NCBI GenBank assembly: GCA_964017155.1
Contig: OZ024860.1
Location: 50,083,583 to 50,147,582, forward strand
Direction of reading: 5' to 3'
DNA: 64,000 bases
Source: Oasisia sp. SBJ-2009
Taxonomy: Eukaryota > Annelida > Polychaeta > Sabellida > Siboglinidae
The translations under genes were made by a program, and so were the position numbers. The notes under the pieces are model-generated. The model saw only the letters and a program-made list of their open reading frames with translations. It was not told the DNA's origin and did no database searches. This document shows positions 38,556 to 48,944 of this stretch, in pieces. Position 1 is the stretch's first letter, and each line of letters starts with the position of its first letter.

Positions 38556-38840
38556 AGGCACAGCACTATAAACAGACAAATAGACGCTTCACTGAGTGAC
38601 AGCCACCGAAGCCGGCAACGCGAGAGCCCGATGGCAAAGGGGACGTGGTCTGTACCGGTGATCATCGACCTAGCTGCCCATCGTGTAACGTGATGCGTCG
38701 CCCGCGGGCTGGCCCGGTAGGACGCCTCGAGAAGGCGTCACGCCGCCTGACGTGCTGGCCAACCTAGGCCGATCGCGGCGACCACTTCTAACGAGTGTGT
38801 TAAGCGGGGCTGCCAGTGAAACCGAGACGTTGTATCAGGT

Positions 38841-39522
38841 TGTAAGAATTGGCCGGTCTACTAATTTCCCTTCTTCGCATCTGCCTCTATCTTTTTGTAT
38901 GTTATAGTCGTAGACGCGGCGTTCTCATCTTGGGCAATATTCCCCCTCCGTACTGACCTCCTAGACAGTTAGCCATGACCTATTCAGTTCAGCCACAGTG
39001 TCACTGTCAAATAGAAATCAGATACTCACGGAGAGAGATTCTAATTACTCAATCATTTGCAGAAGACTTTTCCAAGTGTTCGTTTCAAGAACTTTAATAC
39101 AGACAGCATAACACAGAAGTTAATACAATTGTCTAACTGGCCTGGCTCCGTGGGCGCCAGACGTGAAGTTACATGGTGCGTGCGGGCTCTCCCCTCTCTC
39201 TCTCTCTCGTCTTGTCTGGGTTTAAATACTCTCTGCCAAGTGGCAGTCACTAACTAGACATTCATTTCCTTATATAGTTAGGCTCTCTGGCCAACGCTGG
39301 CTAAGCTTCGGACAACGCTCTAGTCGAGTCTCAGAGATAATAATAAGCTGGAATCTCCTATGCCTGGTCTATCCTTAGATAACTCAGACAACTGGATATA
39401 ACTGGTTTAACCAAGCTAAGCTTCTAGCTTGCCTATAGCATTAATATGACTTCATGTATAATAATTATAGTATTTCATGAAAAGTAATTACAAGGAATTT
39501 ATGCAACCATAATTCCTTACAC
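38841..39522 (-). repeat. 3' LTR (682 bp)
   Basis: Starts TGTAAGAATTGG and ends AATTCCTTACA on the plus strand. The 6 bp terminal inverted repeat TGTAAG/CTTACA is perfect. Confidence 0.93.
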
Positions 39523-39540
39523 CTCCATCACCCAACTAGT
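39523..39540 (-). promoter_or_regulatory. Candidate polypurine tract
   Basis: Read on the minus strand, GGGTGATGGAGG directly precedes the 3' LTR, the place where plus-strand DNA synthesis is primed. It is short and interrupted by Ts. Confidence 0.45.
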
Positions 39541-42281
39541 GATTTATCTACGGTAAATCACGTACAAACCAAAAGAAGTAATTACTTGACATGAACTGTC
39601 GGTATACCAAAGTAATCAAAATTCCTCTATTTTAAATTCAACGTGTGAAACCAAACCACGCCATATGGTGCACTGTAGCTAACTAGGTTGACAAGTTCAT
39701 AACCCTCTACAGGAACAATAACTGCACCACTCGTCTATGGGCGATCAAACCGTAGAAAGTCGGGTGGGCATTGTAAACTGTGAGCATTAAAAAACCGTCA
39801 TGCAACATGGATACGTCCATGATAACAGCTAACAGTACTCATATATAAAATGTAAACCATCGGTAAGAAAATACCGCAATACAACATATCATATATAACT
39901 GCCTAAAAAGCAGTTTCACACTCAAGAAAACACAACATAGTATCATACTATCTTATGCGACCACATCTGCTGTGAAGTATACAAATCACACACTGTTCCT
40001 CTGCCTATGTCGTAGAGAAACATAGCAACATGCGTGACAAAGCATCATAGTCAGACAATGCTATTCTTTTGCAGCATTTTCTGACGTAACCATAAGTATG
40101 TTACCTGTTCATTACAGGAAATAAAGAACCCGTCAACAATATAGCCTCAATGCTAAGTACCTGGGTTACCATATGGACCAGCTACTTGTACGTGAAGCGT
40201 AGTGGATTTGTACCATATATACCTCGTCAACTCAATCTATAAATCAGCCTTGTCTCGGCAATCATCTATAAATCAACCTATCTCTTCTAATCATGATGTG
40301 GACCATACCTCTTCAACTCAGTGTTATTGCTGCTAAACCTATTGCATAAATCAAATGAGCTCAATTTACCTTTCGCGATAAACAGTGATTTAAGAGTTTA
40401 TCCGACAAAAAAATGCCAAAATCAGGATCCTATCATAACCTCCGCGATAAATAGTGTTGCAATCACTAATGTTTATCCGGGCAAATTTCACAAATTCATC
40501 AATTGGGGATCAACCTCCGCGATAAACAGTGCTGCGCAGCCACTTAACGTTTATCCGGGAAACCTAAGCGGACTTGCTAGTCAAGTAACTACCATTCCTA
40601 AGATGGATAGCTCATATACCATAACCCGTTCCTTTTGTGGATCCCAAAGACAGCCATTATGATACACACCGCACTACTCAACGCTAGTATGGCTTAGCGG
40701 ACCTTCTTACGTAAGAACCTTGTACTTAAAAAACAACGGCAATTCGAACATTATAATGCCTACATAACCTATGGAAGACATGAACTCCACTATGTTTCAG
40801 ATTTTTAAAAAACCAGAGCTAGCTAATCATGCCGAATAAGGCAGCTTGCGCAATGGAGTACGTTAACATCTGAAACTATACAACATAGTCATGTCAAAAA
40901 ATTATACTCTTGACCTCGTATTAACCTGAACGCCATATAACATCCATTTGCCACTGATCATAAAAAATGCCATTACACCAACAACAAAACATCTCAAGTG
41001 TATACATACACTGATGAATTCTTAAATCTGAACCATTGAAAATATATAGTTGAGTACTGTGGAGCTCCGGCGATATAAGAAATATCGTACGTCCTAAGGT
41101 AAACGGTCGTGTTCAGATATATGTATATATCACGATGAATTTACCCCGCAACACAAAATACATCACCAACATATTACAATGAAGTAATGAAGAATAAAAA
41201 GTCAGGGACTGACATAAAACACAATATGATGACTGCATCCAATGAAACATCAAACCGATAACTGCAGCGTAAACATTATTAGTATGAAGTAGAATTAAAT
41301 AACAATGCATCTTACCAAATGTTTCATGTTCCTAGAAGTCAAATAAAAGTCCCATTTATAAACATAAATGTTCGAAGTCAGTGTCACTGCTCATGAAAAA
41401 CTGATAATGTGCAACGTGTGTGTCTTGTGAAGTGGCAGGTGTCTCTATCTTTAGTTCGTGTCGTCCTCCATGCAGGAAACAGGAAGATTCCATGGCTTGG
41501 CCTCAACAGGCTGACGTAATGACCAACGTACTGGTCAGTCGAAGCGGTCATTCCCCTTATGGACGCGGTAGCCTCCCGAACATTTATTTCTGTATAGAGC
41601 GACTGCACTGGGCCGAGTCGCAGCAGAGCGAACGTTTCTTGTAGTCAGCGGTAGCATATCGTTCCGTTGTCTATTTTCATAACTGGCTTGCGGGAGCGCT
41701 AACCACCATTCAGTGACCAGTCCACTCGTGCCGGCCATGTTTAAAAATACTCTGCCTCTGTGCAAGCCCACCTTCGCCATGGTGAGTGCATGAGCACAGG
41801 GTAACAAGCATATAAGAATTGTCGCAATCACGCATGAACTAAGTGCACAGTTAGCGTCACTCAAATGTTTATTCAAAAGCGTTCGGTCACTACGAATTCT
41901 GTTGGCTGTCCAGCATCATGCCAACGCTTATCCGCGGTTGTAGAAGGCGGGAAGCAGGATGGTGGGTACTCACGGATACAGTCGTATGCGGCAGTGTATT
42001 TGTTGCGTGGAGCCGTCCACGCAGCCATGGCGGTTGGATATGCATCGTCGTCGGTGTCGCATCTCCCGAGGAGATTGTCAGCGGTCACTTTGGGCGCGTT
42101 GTTGGCTCGCCAATCATCGATATGATAATTCATCTGCTCACCTCCGTAGTAGCTCGGGTTGTCGCTCAGTCGTTCTGCGCTGGCCGTTCGTCACTGTACT
42201 CGCCTATGTCTGTCGTAGACATAGTTCAGACGGCGTGCGTCTCCACTGTATAAGTGTACATACCGTCTGTATTACATCAAG
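39541..42281. other. Interior of the LTR element, no retroviral genes seen
   Basis: Only short frames without recognisable domains on either strand. The part 39541-41380 is AT-rich; 41384-42281 is more GC-balanced and contains several overlapping frames (for example 41535-41876 minus with a hydrophobic N-terminal segment) that I cannot assign. The three tandem stem-loops at 40374-40560 are the most distinctive feature. Confidence 0.6.
40374..40560. repeat. Three related stem-loops in tandem (GATAAAC...GTTTATC)
   Basis: Arms pair at 40377-40383 with 40396-40402, 40446-40452 with 40471-40477 (one mismatch) and 40521-40527 with 40549-40555. Each is embedded in CGCGATAAAYAGTG ... GTTTATCCG. In the second and third the inner AGTG/CACT also pair, and the third loop contains the palindrome CTGCGCAG. 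The loop sequences differ while the stems are kept. Confidence 0.8.
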
Positions 42282-42302
42282 TTCAACTGGCTCGCGAAGC
42301 CA
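42282..42302 (-). promoter_or_regulatory. Candidate primer-binding site
   Basis: On the minus strand TGGCTTCGCGAGCCAGTTG begins one base after the 5' LTR. Starting with TGG, it could pair with the CCA end of a tRNA. The tRNA could not be identified by eye. Confidence 0.5.
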
Positions 42303-42303
42303 C

Positions 42304-42988
42304 TGTAAGAATTGGCCGGTCTACTAATTTCCCTTCTTCGCATCTGCCTCTATCTTTTTGTATGTTATAGTCGTAGACGCGGCGTTCTCATCTTGGGCAA
42401 TATTCCCCCTCCGTACTGACCTCCTAGACAGTTAGCCATGACCTATTCAGTTCAGCCACAGTGTCACTGTCAAATAGAAATCAGATACTCACGGAGAGAG
42501 ATTCTAATTACTCAATCATTTGCAGAAGACTTTTCCAAATGTTCGTTTCAAGAACTTTAATACAGACAGCATAATACAGAAGTTAATACAATTGTCTAAC
42601 TGGCCTGGCTCCGTGGGCGCCAGACGTGAAGTTACATGGTGCGTGCGGGCTCTCCCCTCTCTCTCTCTCTCTCTCGTCTTGTCTGGGTTTAAATACTCTC
42701 TGCCAAGTGGCAGTCACTAACTAGACATTCATTTCCTTATATAGTTAGGCTCTCTGGCCAACGCTGGCTAAGCTTCGGACAACGCTCTAGTCGAGTCTCA
42801 GAGATAATAATAAGCTGGAATCTCCTATGCCTGGTCTATCCTTAGAGAACTCAGACAACTGGATATAACTGGTTTAACCAAGCTAAGCTTCTAGCTTGCC
42901 TATAGCATTAATATGACTTCATGTATAATAATTATAGTATTTCATGAAAAGTAATTACAAGGAATTTATGCAACCATAATTCCTTACA
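42304..42988 (-). repeat. 5' LTR (685 bp)
   Basis: Nearly identical to the left LTR. The differences are a few substitutions (CCAAATGTTCG versus CCAAGTGTTCG; CATAATACAG versus CATAACACAG; TTAGAGAAC versus TTAGATAAC) and the length of a CT repeat near 42657. Confidence 0.93.
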
Positions 42989-43058
42989 AGGTGACGCGTC
43001 TCAGCTGCAACACACAAACAAACAAACAAACAGCCGAGCAGGGACCAAGGAATGCGGA

Positions 43059-43937
43059 TCACCGTGGAGATTTGCAATTAACCACCCGAATGTATGACAT
43101 GTATGCGTTAGACCGCCAGCGTCCAAAAACTTTAATCTGTTCAGCGGTATACCCCTTAATTGCTGCACGCGTCGCCGCACCAATACGGAAGCTGTGCGGT
43201 GTAATACGCCCGGGGAGGTGAGCGTGTGTAACCGCTGATTTCAGGACTTTCGCGAAATACCCACGGGAAACAGGTTTCTCGTCGGCATAGTGAAACAACG
43301 GACCCGGAGCGGACCCGCGCAGCTGAAGATAACGAGTTAACAATTTGCGAGGACATGAGCGAGAGATAATGGCAGGCACTTCTAACCTATAAGGCTTAAC
43401 ATGACTATGCTTGTAAGAATGAAATGTAAGTTTAACACAAGCTGAAGTGACCGTGCATTGGTTATATTGGAGATTGTGACGATGCTTGGTAACTTCACTG
43501 ATACGCAAGAAACCAAAGAACATTAGGACGAACATGGCGCGAAATAAAGACAAATTGTAGGACGAACAGCCCACATGACGAAGAGCGTGTAGGAGCGACG
43601 TCAGATCCTGCTCAGACAGCGGCTCCCGGTCATCAACGGAGCCGTGGGCTAAAACGAGGCCTTTGACGAGTCTTCGAGTCAAGTAATGAGCAGTGGGATC
43701 AGGAAAACCTGCCGCTTTATGGACGCCCGCAATGGAGGTTAGGTAGCCACGTATTGTACTGCGCGCCCTGCCCTGGGTACTCAACGCTTGACAGAAGCAA
43801 CGTACCAGGTACGGAGACGCAGGTAGAAAGGTAGCTTTACCTTCAACCAGGTGAGCCGCAAACAAAACGAACTCATCCCAATAACGCTGATACATCTGCT
43901 GCCCTTTGTGGGAAATTGCTCCAACGATCGTATTCAT
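43059..43937 (-). CDS. Tyrosine recombinase of the Ngaro element
   Basis: 292 residues, a usual length for this family. The N-terminal half is a helical DNA-binding (SAM-like) domain; the catalytic domain shows Arg145 in GFLRISEV, His248 and Arg251 in PHSFRIGAAT, Trp274 in FGRWRS and the nucleophile Tyr282 in YMSYIR. All residues needed for phage-integrase-type strand exchange are present. It would integrate a circular DNA form without target duplication, in accord with the clean 37301/48405 junction. Met at 43937 overlaps the RT stop by 4 bp. Confidence 0.94.
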   Translation of the reverse strand: MNTIVGAISHKGQQMYQRYWDEFVLFAAHLVEGKATFLPASPYLVRCFCQALSTQGRARSTIRGYLTSIAGVHKAAGFPDPTAHYLTRRLVKGLVLAHGSVDDREPLSEQDLTSLLHALRHVGCSSYNLSLFRAMFVLMFFGFLRISEVTKHRHNLQYNQCTVTSACVKLTFHSYKHSHVKPYRLEVPAIISRSCPRKLLTRYLQLRGSAPGPLFHYADEKPVSRGYFAKVLKSAVTHAHLPGRITPHSFRIGAATRAAIKGYTAEQIKVFGRWRSNAYMSYIRVVNCKSPR

Positions 43938-45505
43938 TGCACGGGCTCCCAGGGTAGCCAGTGAGTAGGAAACGTGGTGGGTTCGGCATCTAGGCTGGGG
44001 CGAAGCCGACGGGCGCTGTCCATCTGCAAGCGAGAAATCATGTCCGCCAGTTGGTTATGTTTACCCGGAATATGTTTAGCACGGAAAGCAATGTTAAACT
44101 GCAGACAAGTCACTACCAACTGGCGAACCAGAAGCATGAGAGGGGGGTGTTTAGACGTCTGTTTGTTGATGACTTCGACCACGGCTGTGTTGTCGGTGAA
44201 GAAAAGGATACGCGAATCACGGAGAAGATGACTCCACACGCGTACCGCCAGTACAATGGGAAGCAGTTCCTTCACCGAAATATGATCATCGTGCTGAGTA
44301 TCGGGGAAAATGCCCTGCAACCAGGCGTCCCGGAAGACTGCACTAAAAGCAAAGCCGCTGGCATCGGAAAACAAGTTGAGAACATCTGAGGATGTCCAGT
44401 CCACCGGAAGGAAGGACAACGTGCCATTGCAAACATGGAAGAATTCAAGCCATGCAGTTAAATCCTTGCGTGCTTCCCGAGTGAGGCGAACTTTGTGGTT
44501 AGGATTGGAAATACCACATGTGAGGTCGTGTAAACGACGTAAGAAGGCACGACCCGGGGCAATGGCACGACACGCAAAAGTCAAGGAGCCGATAACCGAT
44601 AAGAGATCACGCAAGCAAACTTTTTTCCGCCGAGACAAGACGTGTAAGCGTTGTACCAGGGGGGTCAGCTTGTCCGTAGGCAGGGTTAATGTCTGTGCAC
44701 ATGTATCTACTACAATGCCATGGAGTGTAGGAGCGGAAGTCGGCAGCACTGTCTTGGCGTGTTTCACCGGAAGGTTGAGAGAACGACAGAGGGTAAAGAA
44801 AGCGTCGAGGTTAAACTGACACTGCCCAGAATGGGGAGGGCCGAAGAAAATGAAATCGTCAAGAATGTGACTCATGCTGGAAACTCGGAATTTGTTGATA
44901 CAAATCCACTGAAGTGCACAAGACAGCGCTTCGAAGATTTGACAAGAGACGCTGCATCCCATAGGGAGACACATGTCAAAATAGAACTGATTTTGAAATG
45001 TGAAACCTAACAAATGGTAGTCAATCGGACAGACCGGGATAATGCGAAACGCGTCCTTCAAATCTGCTTTAGCAACCTGACACCCCACCCCGATCTCCAG
45101 AATACGTTCAATGCATGTATCTAGCAGCTCAAATTGAACCGTAGTGAAATCCCGCGGTATATGCGAATTGACGGAGTTGTGTTTGGGGAAGCTGAGATCG
45201 TGAAGGAGGCGAAATTCTCCAGGATCCCGTTTAGGGACAATAGCTAATGGCGACAGAATAAGGTTATGGAAGGGGGGAGAGAGAAAAGGGCCAGCAATGC
45301 GGCCGAAACCCCTTTCAGCAACAAGCTTATCGCGGACGGCGGAGGGATTATCAGAGACCGATTTGTGATTCTGATAGCTTCCCTTGGCAGGGTCAGAAAG
45401 CAGGGAGGAGGGAATGCGAAAACCCCGTGTGAAGCCAACAAGTAGGAAATCATACAAGTGTGCATAGTAGCCAGCTAAATGACGACGGAGAGCAGACACA
45501 TCCAT
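43934..45505 (-). CDS. Reverse transcriptase - RNase H of the Ngaro element
   Basis: The open frame extends to 46132 but overlaps gag there without recognisable content; Met at 45505 (MDVSALRRHL) starts the conserved part, ~523 residues. Counting from it: RT motif A KADLKDAF (Asp ~148), motif B region LPMGCSVSCQIF, catalytic ILDDFIFFG (Asp pair 216-217), then RNase H with SDASG (Asp ~381), KELLP (Glu ~413), TDNTAVV (Asp ~438) and AKHIPGKHNQLAD. This RT type, with LDD in place of YxDD, is that of DIRS/Ngaro elements. The stop overlaps the next start as ATGA (43934-43937), suggesting coupled reinitiation. No internal stops. Confidence 0.93.
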   Translation of the reverse strand: MDVSALRRHLAGYYAHLYDFLLVGFTRGFRIPSSLLSDPAKGSYQNHKSVSDNPSAVRDKLVAERGFGRIAGPFLSPPFHNLILSPLAIVPKRDPGEFRLLHDLSFPKHNSVNSHIPRDFTTVQFELLDTCIERILEIGVGCQVAKADLKDAFRIIPVCPIDYHLLGFTFQNQFYFDMCLPMGCSVSCQIFEALSCALQWICINKFRVSSMSHILDDFIFFGPPHSGQCQFNLDAFFTLCRSLNLPVKHAKTVLPTSAPTLHGIVVDTCAQTLTLPTDKLTPLVQRLHVLSRRKKVCLRDLLSVIGSLTFACRAIAPGRAFLRRLHDLTCGISNPNHKVRLTREARKDLTAWLEFFHVCNGTLSFLPVDWTSSDVLNLFSDASGFAFSAVFRDAWLQGIFPDTQHDDHISVKELLPIVLAVRVWSHLLRDSRILFFTDNTAVVEVINKQTSKHPPLMLLVRQLVVTCLQFNIAFRAKHIPGKHNQLADMISRLQMDSARRLRPSLDAEPTTFPTHWLPWEPVQ

Positions 45506-45569
45506 TGGCGTGGGCAACACATGACGACGACGTGGCGAGAGTGGGACGTCATGTAAGGCAACGCCCGAG

Positions 45570-46739
45570 TTACTTGACGTGGGTAGCGGGGATCGCTTTG
45601 TCGGCGGCGCGACATGTGGACGCACCGTGATTCGTCCGTCGACAAATGGAACAGCGGTGGCTGTAAGGACAGGAACGCTTAGTACACCCACCTCTCTTGT
45701 TAAAGCGGAAGCAGTGACGCGTGAAGGCACCTGAACCGGTGCCGCCGGCACGAAAAGGGCGAGTGCCGCGTTGGTGGCGGAGGTGGTCTTCCACCTCGAA
45801 TAGAATGTCACCGCGGAAAATCTCCCAAGGCAGTGTACGTTCCGCCCACTGTATGCGGAATTGACCATCATATTCTGCAGCCGTAGGAAAACCTGCACGG
45901 TCGGCGATTCGGAGAATGTGTGACATGTAAGTGGTCGTACCATAGCCCTCCTGCGGGAAAGCCTGTAGACGAATGGCTTGGTAGAGCAGGAACAGCTGAG
46001 TCCATTCCTGCAAAGTGGTGACAGGGACAACATCCTTGGAGCTGTCTTTAGGAGGAGTGCGGGGGTCAAAATTGATATCGATAGAGTGATTACGACGCAT
46101 CCAACGAAGGGGAATATAATTTCCGGCAACAATTTTCTCCTTCAAAGAGTGACACACCCCCTGGCCCAACAAGCCGTATCCGGAGGAGAACGTCTCACCT
46201 GGAGAGCAGCCGGCCGATACCCGCGCGCGATCCTCAATAGCACGCTCGTGGTGATCCCCGCCGACATCGTCGACCAACGCACGTGACGAGCAGGTGGAGC
46301 TGGCCGACAACGAGCGATGTCTCGCGACGGGCCTAGGCGCTGAGCGTTTGGTGGTCTTGCTGCTCGGGGACATCGACCTGCCCGGCGACGGCGATGGCGA
46401 CCTCTTACGGGAAGGCCTGCTGCCACGTTGACGTGGAGATGCCGACCTGGACGAGGGAGGCGCCAGAGAAGCGGCAGCCTGTACGGAAGCGGCGTTGGCA
46501 GCAACGGTATCGATGGCTTGACGTAACAGATGTTCACGTGCGTCAAGGCGCTTGTCAACAGCAGTGGACACAGCCTCCACCAAGGTATGTAGGAGACCGG
46601 GGTCGATAGGCACAGCGTGATCAGGGACCCGCGTAGCAGCTCGGGTAGTTGTCGAACCGAGACGTGCCTTCGCCGATCTCGTGGTCGCACGTAATGCTGT
46701 AAAAAACGAAACAGGGTGTTTTACACTGACACCTGGCAT
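45570..46739 (-). CDS. Gag-like protein of the Ngaro element
   Basis: The frame is open from 47090, but the first ~117 codons there are low-complexity leader-like sequence; Met at 46739 (MPGVSVKHP) is a more plausible start, giving ~389 residues. The middle is rich in Ser, Pro and Arg (nucleic-acid binding or disordered). The C-terminus has a CCCH-like finger (C-x8-C-x4-C-x3-H) followed by a classical CCHC knuckle C-x2-C-x4-H-x4-C, expected in a Gag that packages element RNA. It ends 64 nt before the probable RT start. Start choice is uncertain. Confidence 0.8.
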   Translation of the reverse strand: MPGVSVKHPVSFFTALRATTRSAKARLGSTTTRAATRVPDHAVPIDPGLLHTLVEAVSTAVDKRLDAREHLLRQAIDTVAANAASVQAAASLAPPSSRSASPRQRGSRPSRKRSPSPSPGRSMSPSSKTTKRSAPRPVARHRSLSASSTCSSRALVDDVGGDHHERAIEDRARVSAGCSPGETFSSGYGLLGQGVCHSLKEKIVAGNYIPLRWMRRNHSIDINFDPRTPPKDSSKDVVPVTTLQEWTQLFLLYQAIRLQAFPQEGYGTTTYMSHILRIADRAGFPTAAEYDGQFRIQWAERTLPWEIFRGDILFEVEDHLRHQRGTRPFRAGGTGSGAFTRHCFRFNKRGGCTKRSCPYSHRCSICRRTNHGASTCRAADKAIPATHVK

Positions 46740-47090
46740 ATATAAAACGGCCAACTTAGTTGGCGCCAGGTGTGTAAATGCATACCCGCTGCATACAGCT
46801 GAAACACCGGCAATTAACCTCACCGATAAGAAATGCAACACCGCTTTCATGACTGGCATGTTACGGCCAGAGTTACGGATAACTCGGCACCAGAAAGTAC
46901 AACGGTGTAATATGACGGCAAAACTGTATAGATGGCGTGTTACGGCCGATTTTCTCGGCGCCATGTGGAACAGCCGTAAAACAATGCCGGTAAAATCTGT
47001 ACAGCTGAAAAAAACAAACCACACGGGCTTGGCGCCAGGAGAATCCTCAGTGAAGTGAACAATAACTGAAAACAAAAAGAGAGGGCCCAA

Positions 47091-48158
47091 AATTGGTGCC
47101 CACTAACCGCAGAGGGAACGCGCAAGGAAGAGATATAGCCCTGACAAGCCGCCGGCGTAACCTAAGCTGTGTAACTGGCCACCTCTTGGTGACGCACAAA
47201 ATGGGATAAAACGAAAATACGTACAAAAGAATGGGTGCGTGTACACCGACATAACCAGGTAGTGACAAATGCTGACGGGCGTGTTCACACGTGTACCCAC
47301 ATATATACGTATATGCATACATACACTCACACATGTATATATATACGTAATACATGCATATACACACATACAGACATACGCGTATCCACACACATAAACA
47401 GAACCGCACATATACACACATGGAAACACATACGTACATACTTACAAATACACACAGTCAGAAATACAAACATTTATCAAAGGGATGCAAAACGGGAAAC
47501 CTGCCAATTGCCGCTGTAATGAAAACAGAAGACCTGTAACACAGCATGGGACAGCCACACACCAAAACCAGGGTGCCCCGTGCGTCGCAGCCTGTGGCAG
47601 GTGACGTTACCACCCGCCAGGATTAATCCAACCAGAACTCTAAGGCAGCCACCCGCGGCCATCTTCCTGGTGGTAATTACCCATCGTAAAATAGGGGCGG
47701 AGACCCTCAGTCAATAAGCCGTACGACAGACAGCAGCGATCGCCGGCGGCCGTCTGACCAGCCGCCAGCTGACCGGGGCATACCGCACCTCAGCCTGGAA
47801 GCCACAGTGAGTGAACGCGCCCATGAGACGATGCAAAAAACCAACGTGCAGACAGCCTAATACTTTCAGAGTGACTTGAGTAAATGAAAGTATCACTTCC
47901 GTAACATCTCACCGGCACGAAGACAACAAGCAAACAACACATCTTGTACCGACTCACCCCAAGCCAAGGTCAGCCGAAAAAGTGCAGAGAGCTATCGCAA
48001 TTAACAAACACCAAAAGGCGTCAAAACATGCGAACAAGAATATAGCGTGTGTGACATACCACTACACGTGGAATATGTTGCAAGAAGAAAGAAAACTCAC
48101 CTGACGTGGAGGGAGGCCCGCAGAATTGTGTCCAACTAACACCACGTATCTCGATGCC
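47091..48158. other. Ngaro 5' leader between A1 and gag
   Basis: Non-coding ~1.07 kb. It contains the alternating purine-pyrimidine tract at 47281-47460; the remainder holds only short frames on either strand. Confidence 0.6.
47281..47460. repeat. Alternating purine-pyrimidine tract (CA/TA-rich)
   Basis: About 180 bp dominated by CACA, TATA and TACGTATA steps, for example ACATATATACGTATATGCAT near 47300. Such tracts are prone to Z-DNA and slippage. Frames that cross it are compositional. Confidence 0.85.
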
Positions 48159-48404
48159 GGAAAACGTTAAGCTGCTATCGCAGAGTCAAAATCCGTAGTG
48201 TCCAGTCAAGACAGACAGCGGGACTGGCCGGTTAAGGTCACCGGACCCAATTTAAGAAGGAAGCCTGATCTTGACCAGATGCCCCGTAAGCTGTCGGGCA
48301 AGCGCTGTCCTTAGAATGCCTAAATACACTCCGTGTGACGCACAAGCTAACTCAGGGCTGCCCTCAAAATTGTATTGCATCCCGCTGGACACAATACTGT
48401 TTTT
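48159..48404 (-). repeat. Ngaro split direct repeat A1 (246 bp, 5' terminus)
   Basis: Nearly identical to 37957-38202; the visible differences are CCGTAGTGTCC versus CCGTGGTGTCC, TTGACCAG versus TTGGCCAG and the outermost bases. It ends in CAATACTGTTTTT at the element border. Confidence 0.93.
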
Positions 48405-48889
48405 ACCATGTGCAATACTTTTATATTGTTCTAGTCACTTGTATTTTTTTAATGTTTATGTGGACATCTGTATGTACTCTGTCTATGACAATCTGAACTA
48501 AAGTTAAAGATATTGAAAACACACACGATCATGCACTGATGCAGGGCTCACTCCTATCGTTACTGTATCATTTCTACTCTATATAAACGACTTAATTAAT
48601 GCAACCCTATATTTATATTCCGATGCCAATGACAACGTTACTTAATATAATAATTATTATTATTTGTGATGAATGTTTGACGGTGTCGATAATCTTATTA
48701 CTGATAACTGGACTCTGCTCCTGAGAGGCTGAGTCAGCACTGCCACTGACTGGGTCGACTCGAATTTAGCCTTTTTGAACACACCTATTAAAGTATGCTT
48801 CAGCGCTGCTGAGCGTACCCTTCACTGGACATTGTCATGCTTGGCTACTGCCGGGTGGTGCACGCCACTGCTCATATAATGTCTCAGAT
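48405..48889 (+). mobile_element. 3' remainder of the right LINE arm
   Basis: Continues the right arm after the Ngaro insertion. It matches the inverse of 33703-34137 and includes AAAACACACACGA and CACTGCTCATATAATGTCTC. No coding sequence is seen. Confidence 0.82.
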
Positions 48890-48944
48890 AACTGTAAAAC
48901 ATCTCAGAAACTACAAACTTTCGTCGGTTAACAAAATAGTTGAC

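Larger units (their letters stand above)
38841..42988 (-). mobile_element. Non-coding LTR retrotransposon inserted in the Ngaro element
   Basis: Two ~683 bp direct repeats with TGTAAG...CTTACA ends flank a 2781 bp interior. The 4-mer AGGT occurs at 38837-38840 and 42989-42992 as target duplication. Orientation is set by a TGG-starting primer-site candidate next to the right LTR and a purine-rich tract next to the left LTR, both on the minus strand. No gag, protease, RT or integrase is visible, so the element depends on helpers (LARD-like). The LTRs differ by only a few bases, so insertion is recent. Confidence 0.92.
37302..48404 (-). mobile_element. Ngaro-type (DIRS-like) tyrosine-recombinase retrotransposon, apparently complete
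   Basis: On the minus strand the order is A1 repeat, gag, RT-RNase H, tyrosine recombinase, B1, A2, spacer, B2: the split direct repeats that define Ngaro elements. The insertion point in the LINE is clean, without a target duplication, as expected for integration by a tyrosine recombinase through a circle. Without the inner LTR element the length is ~6.95 kb. All three frames are open, so this may be a young, potentially competent copy, although its 3' region is split by the LTR element. Confidence 0.93.

Noticed and set aside
41535..41876. Minus-strand frame with a hydrophobic N-terminal stretch inside the LTR element
   Set aside because: It resembles a signal peptide, but the rest has no recognisable domain and competing frames of similar length lie on the other strand.
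43934..46132. Longer 732-codon reading of the Ngaro RT frame
   Set aside because: The first ~209 codons overlap gag in another frame and show no RT-family content; Met at 45505 fits better.
37302..48404. CRISPR-like or prokaryotic mobile element interpretation of the direct repeats
   Set aside because: Repeat order and coding content fit Ngaro split direct repeats; there are no short regularly spaced repeats.
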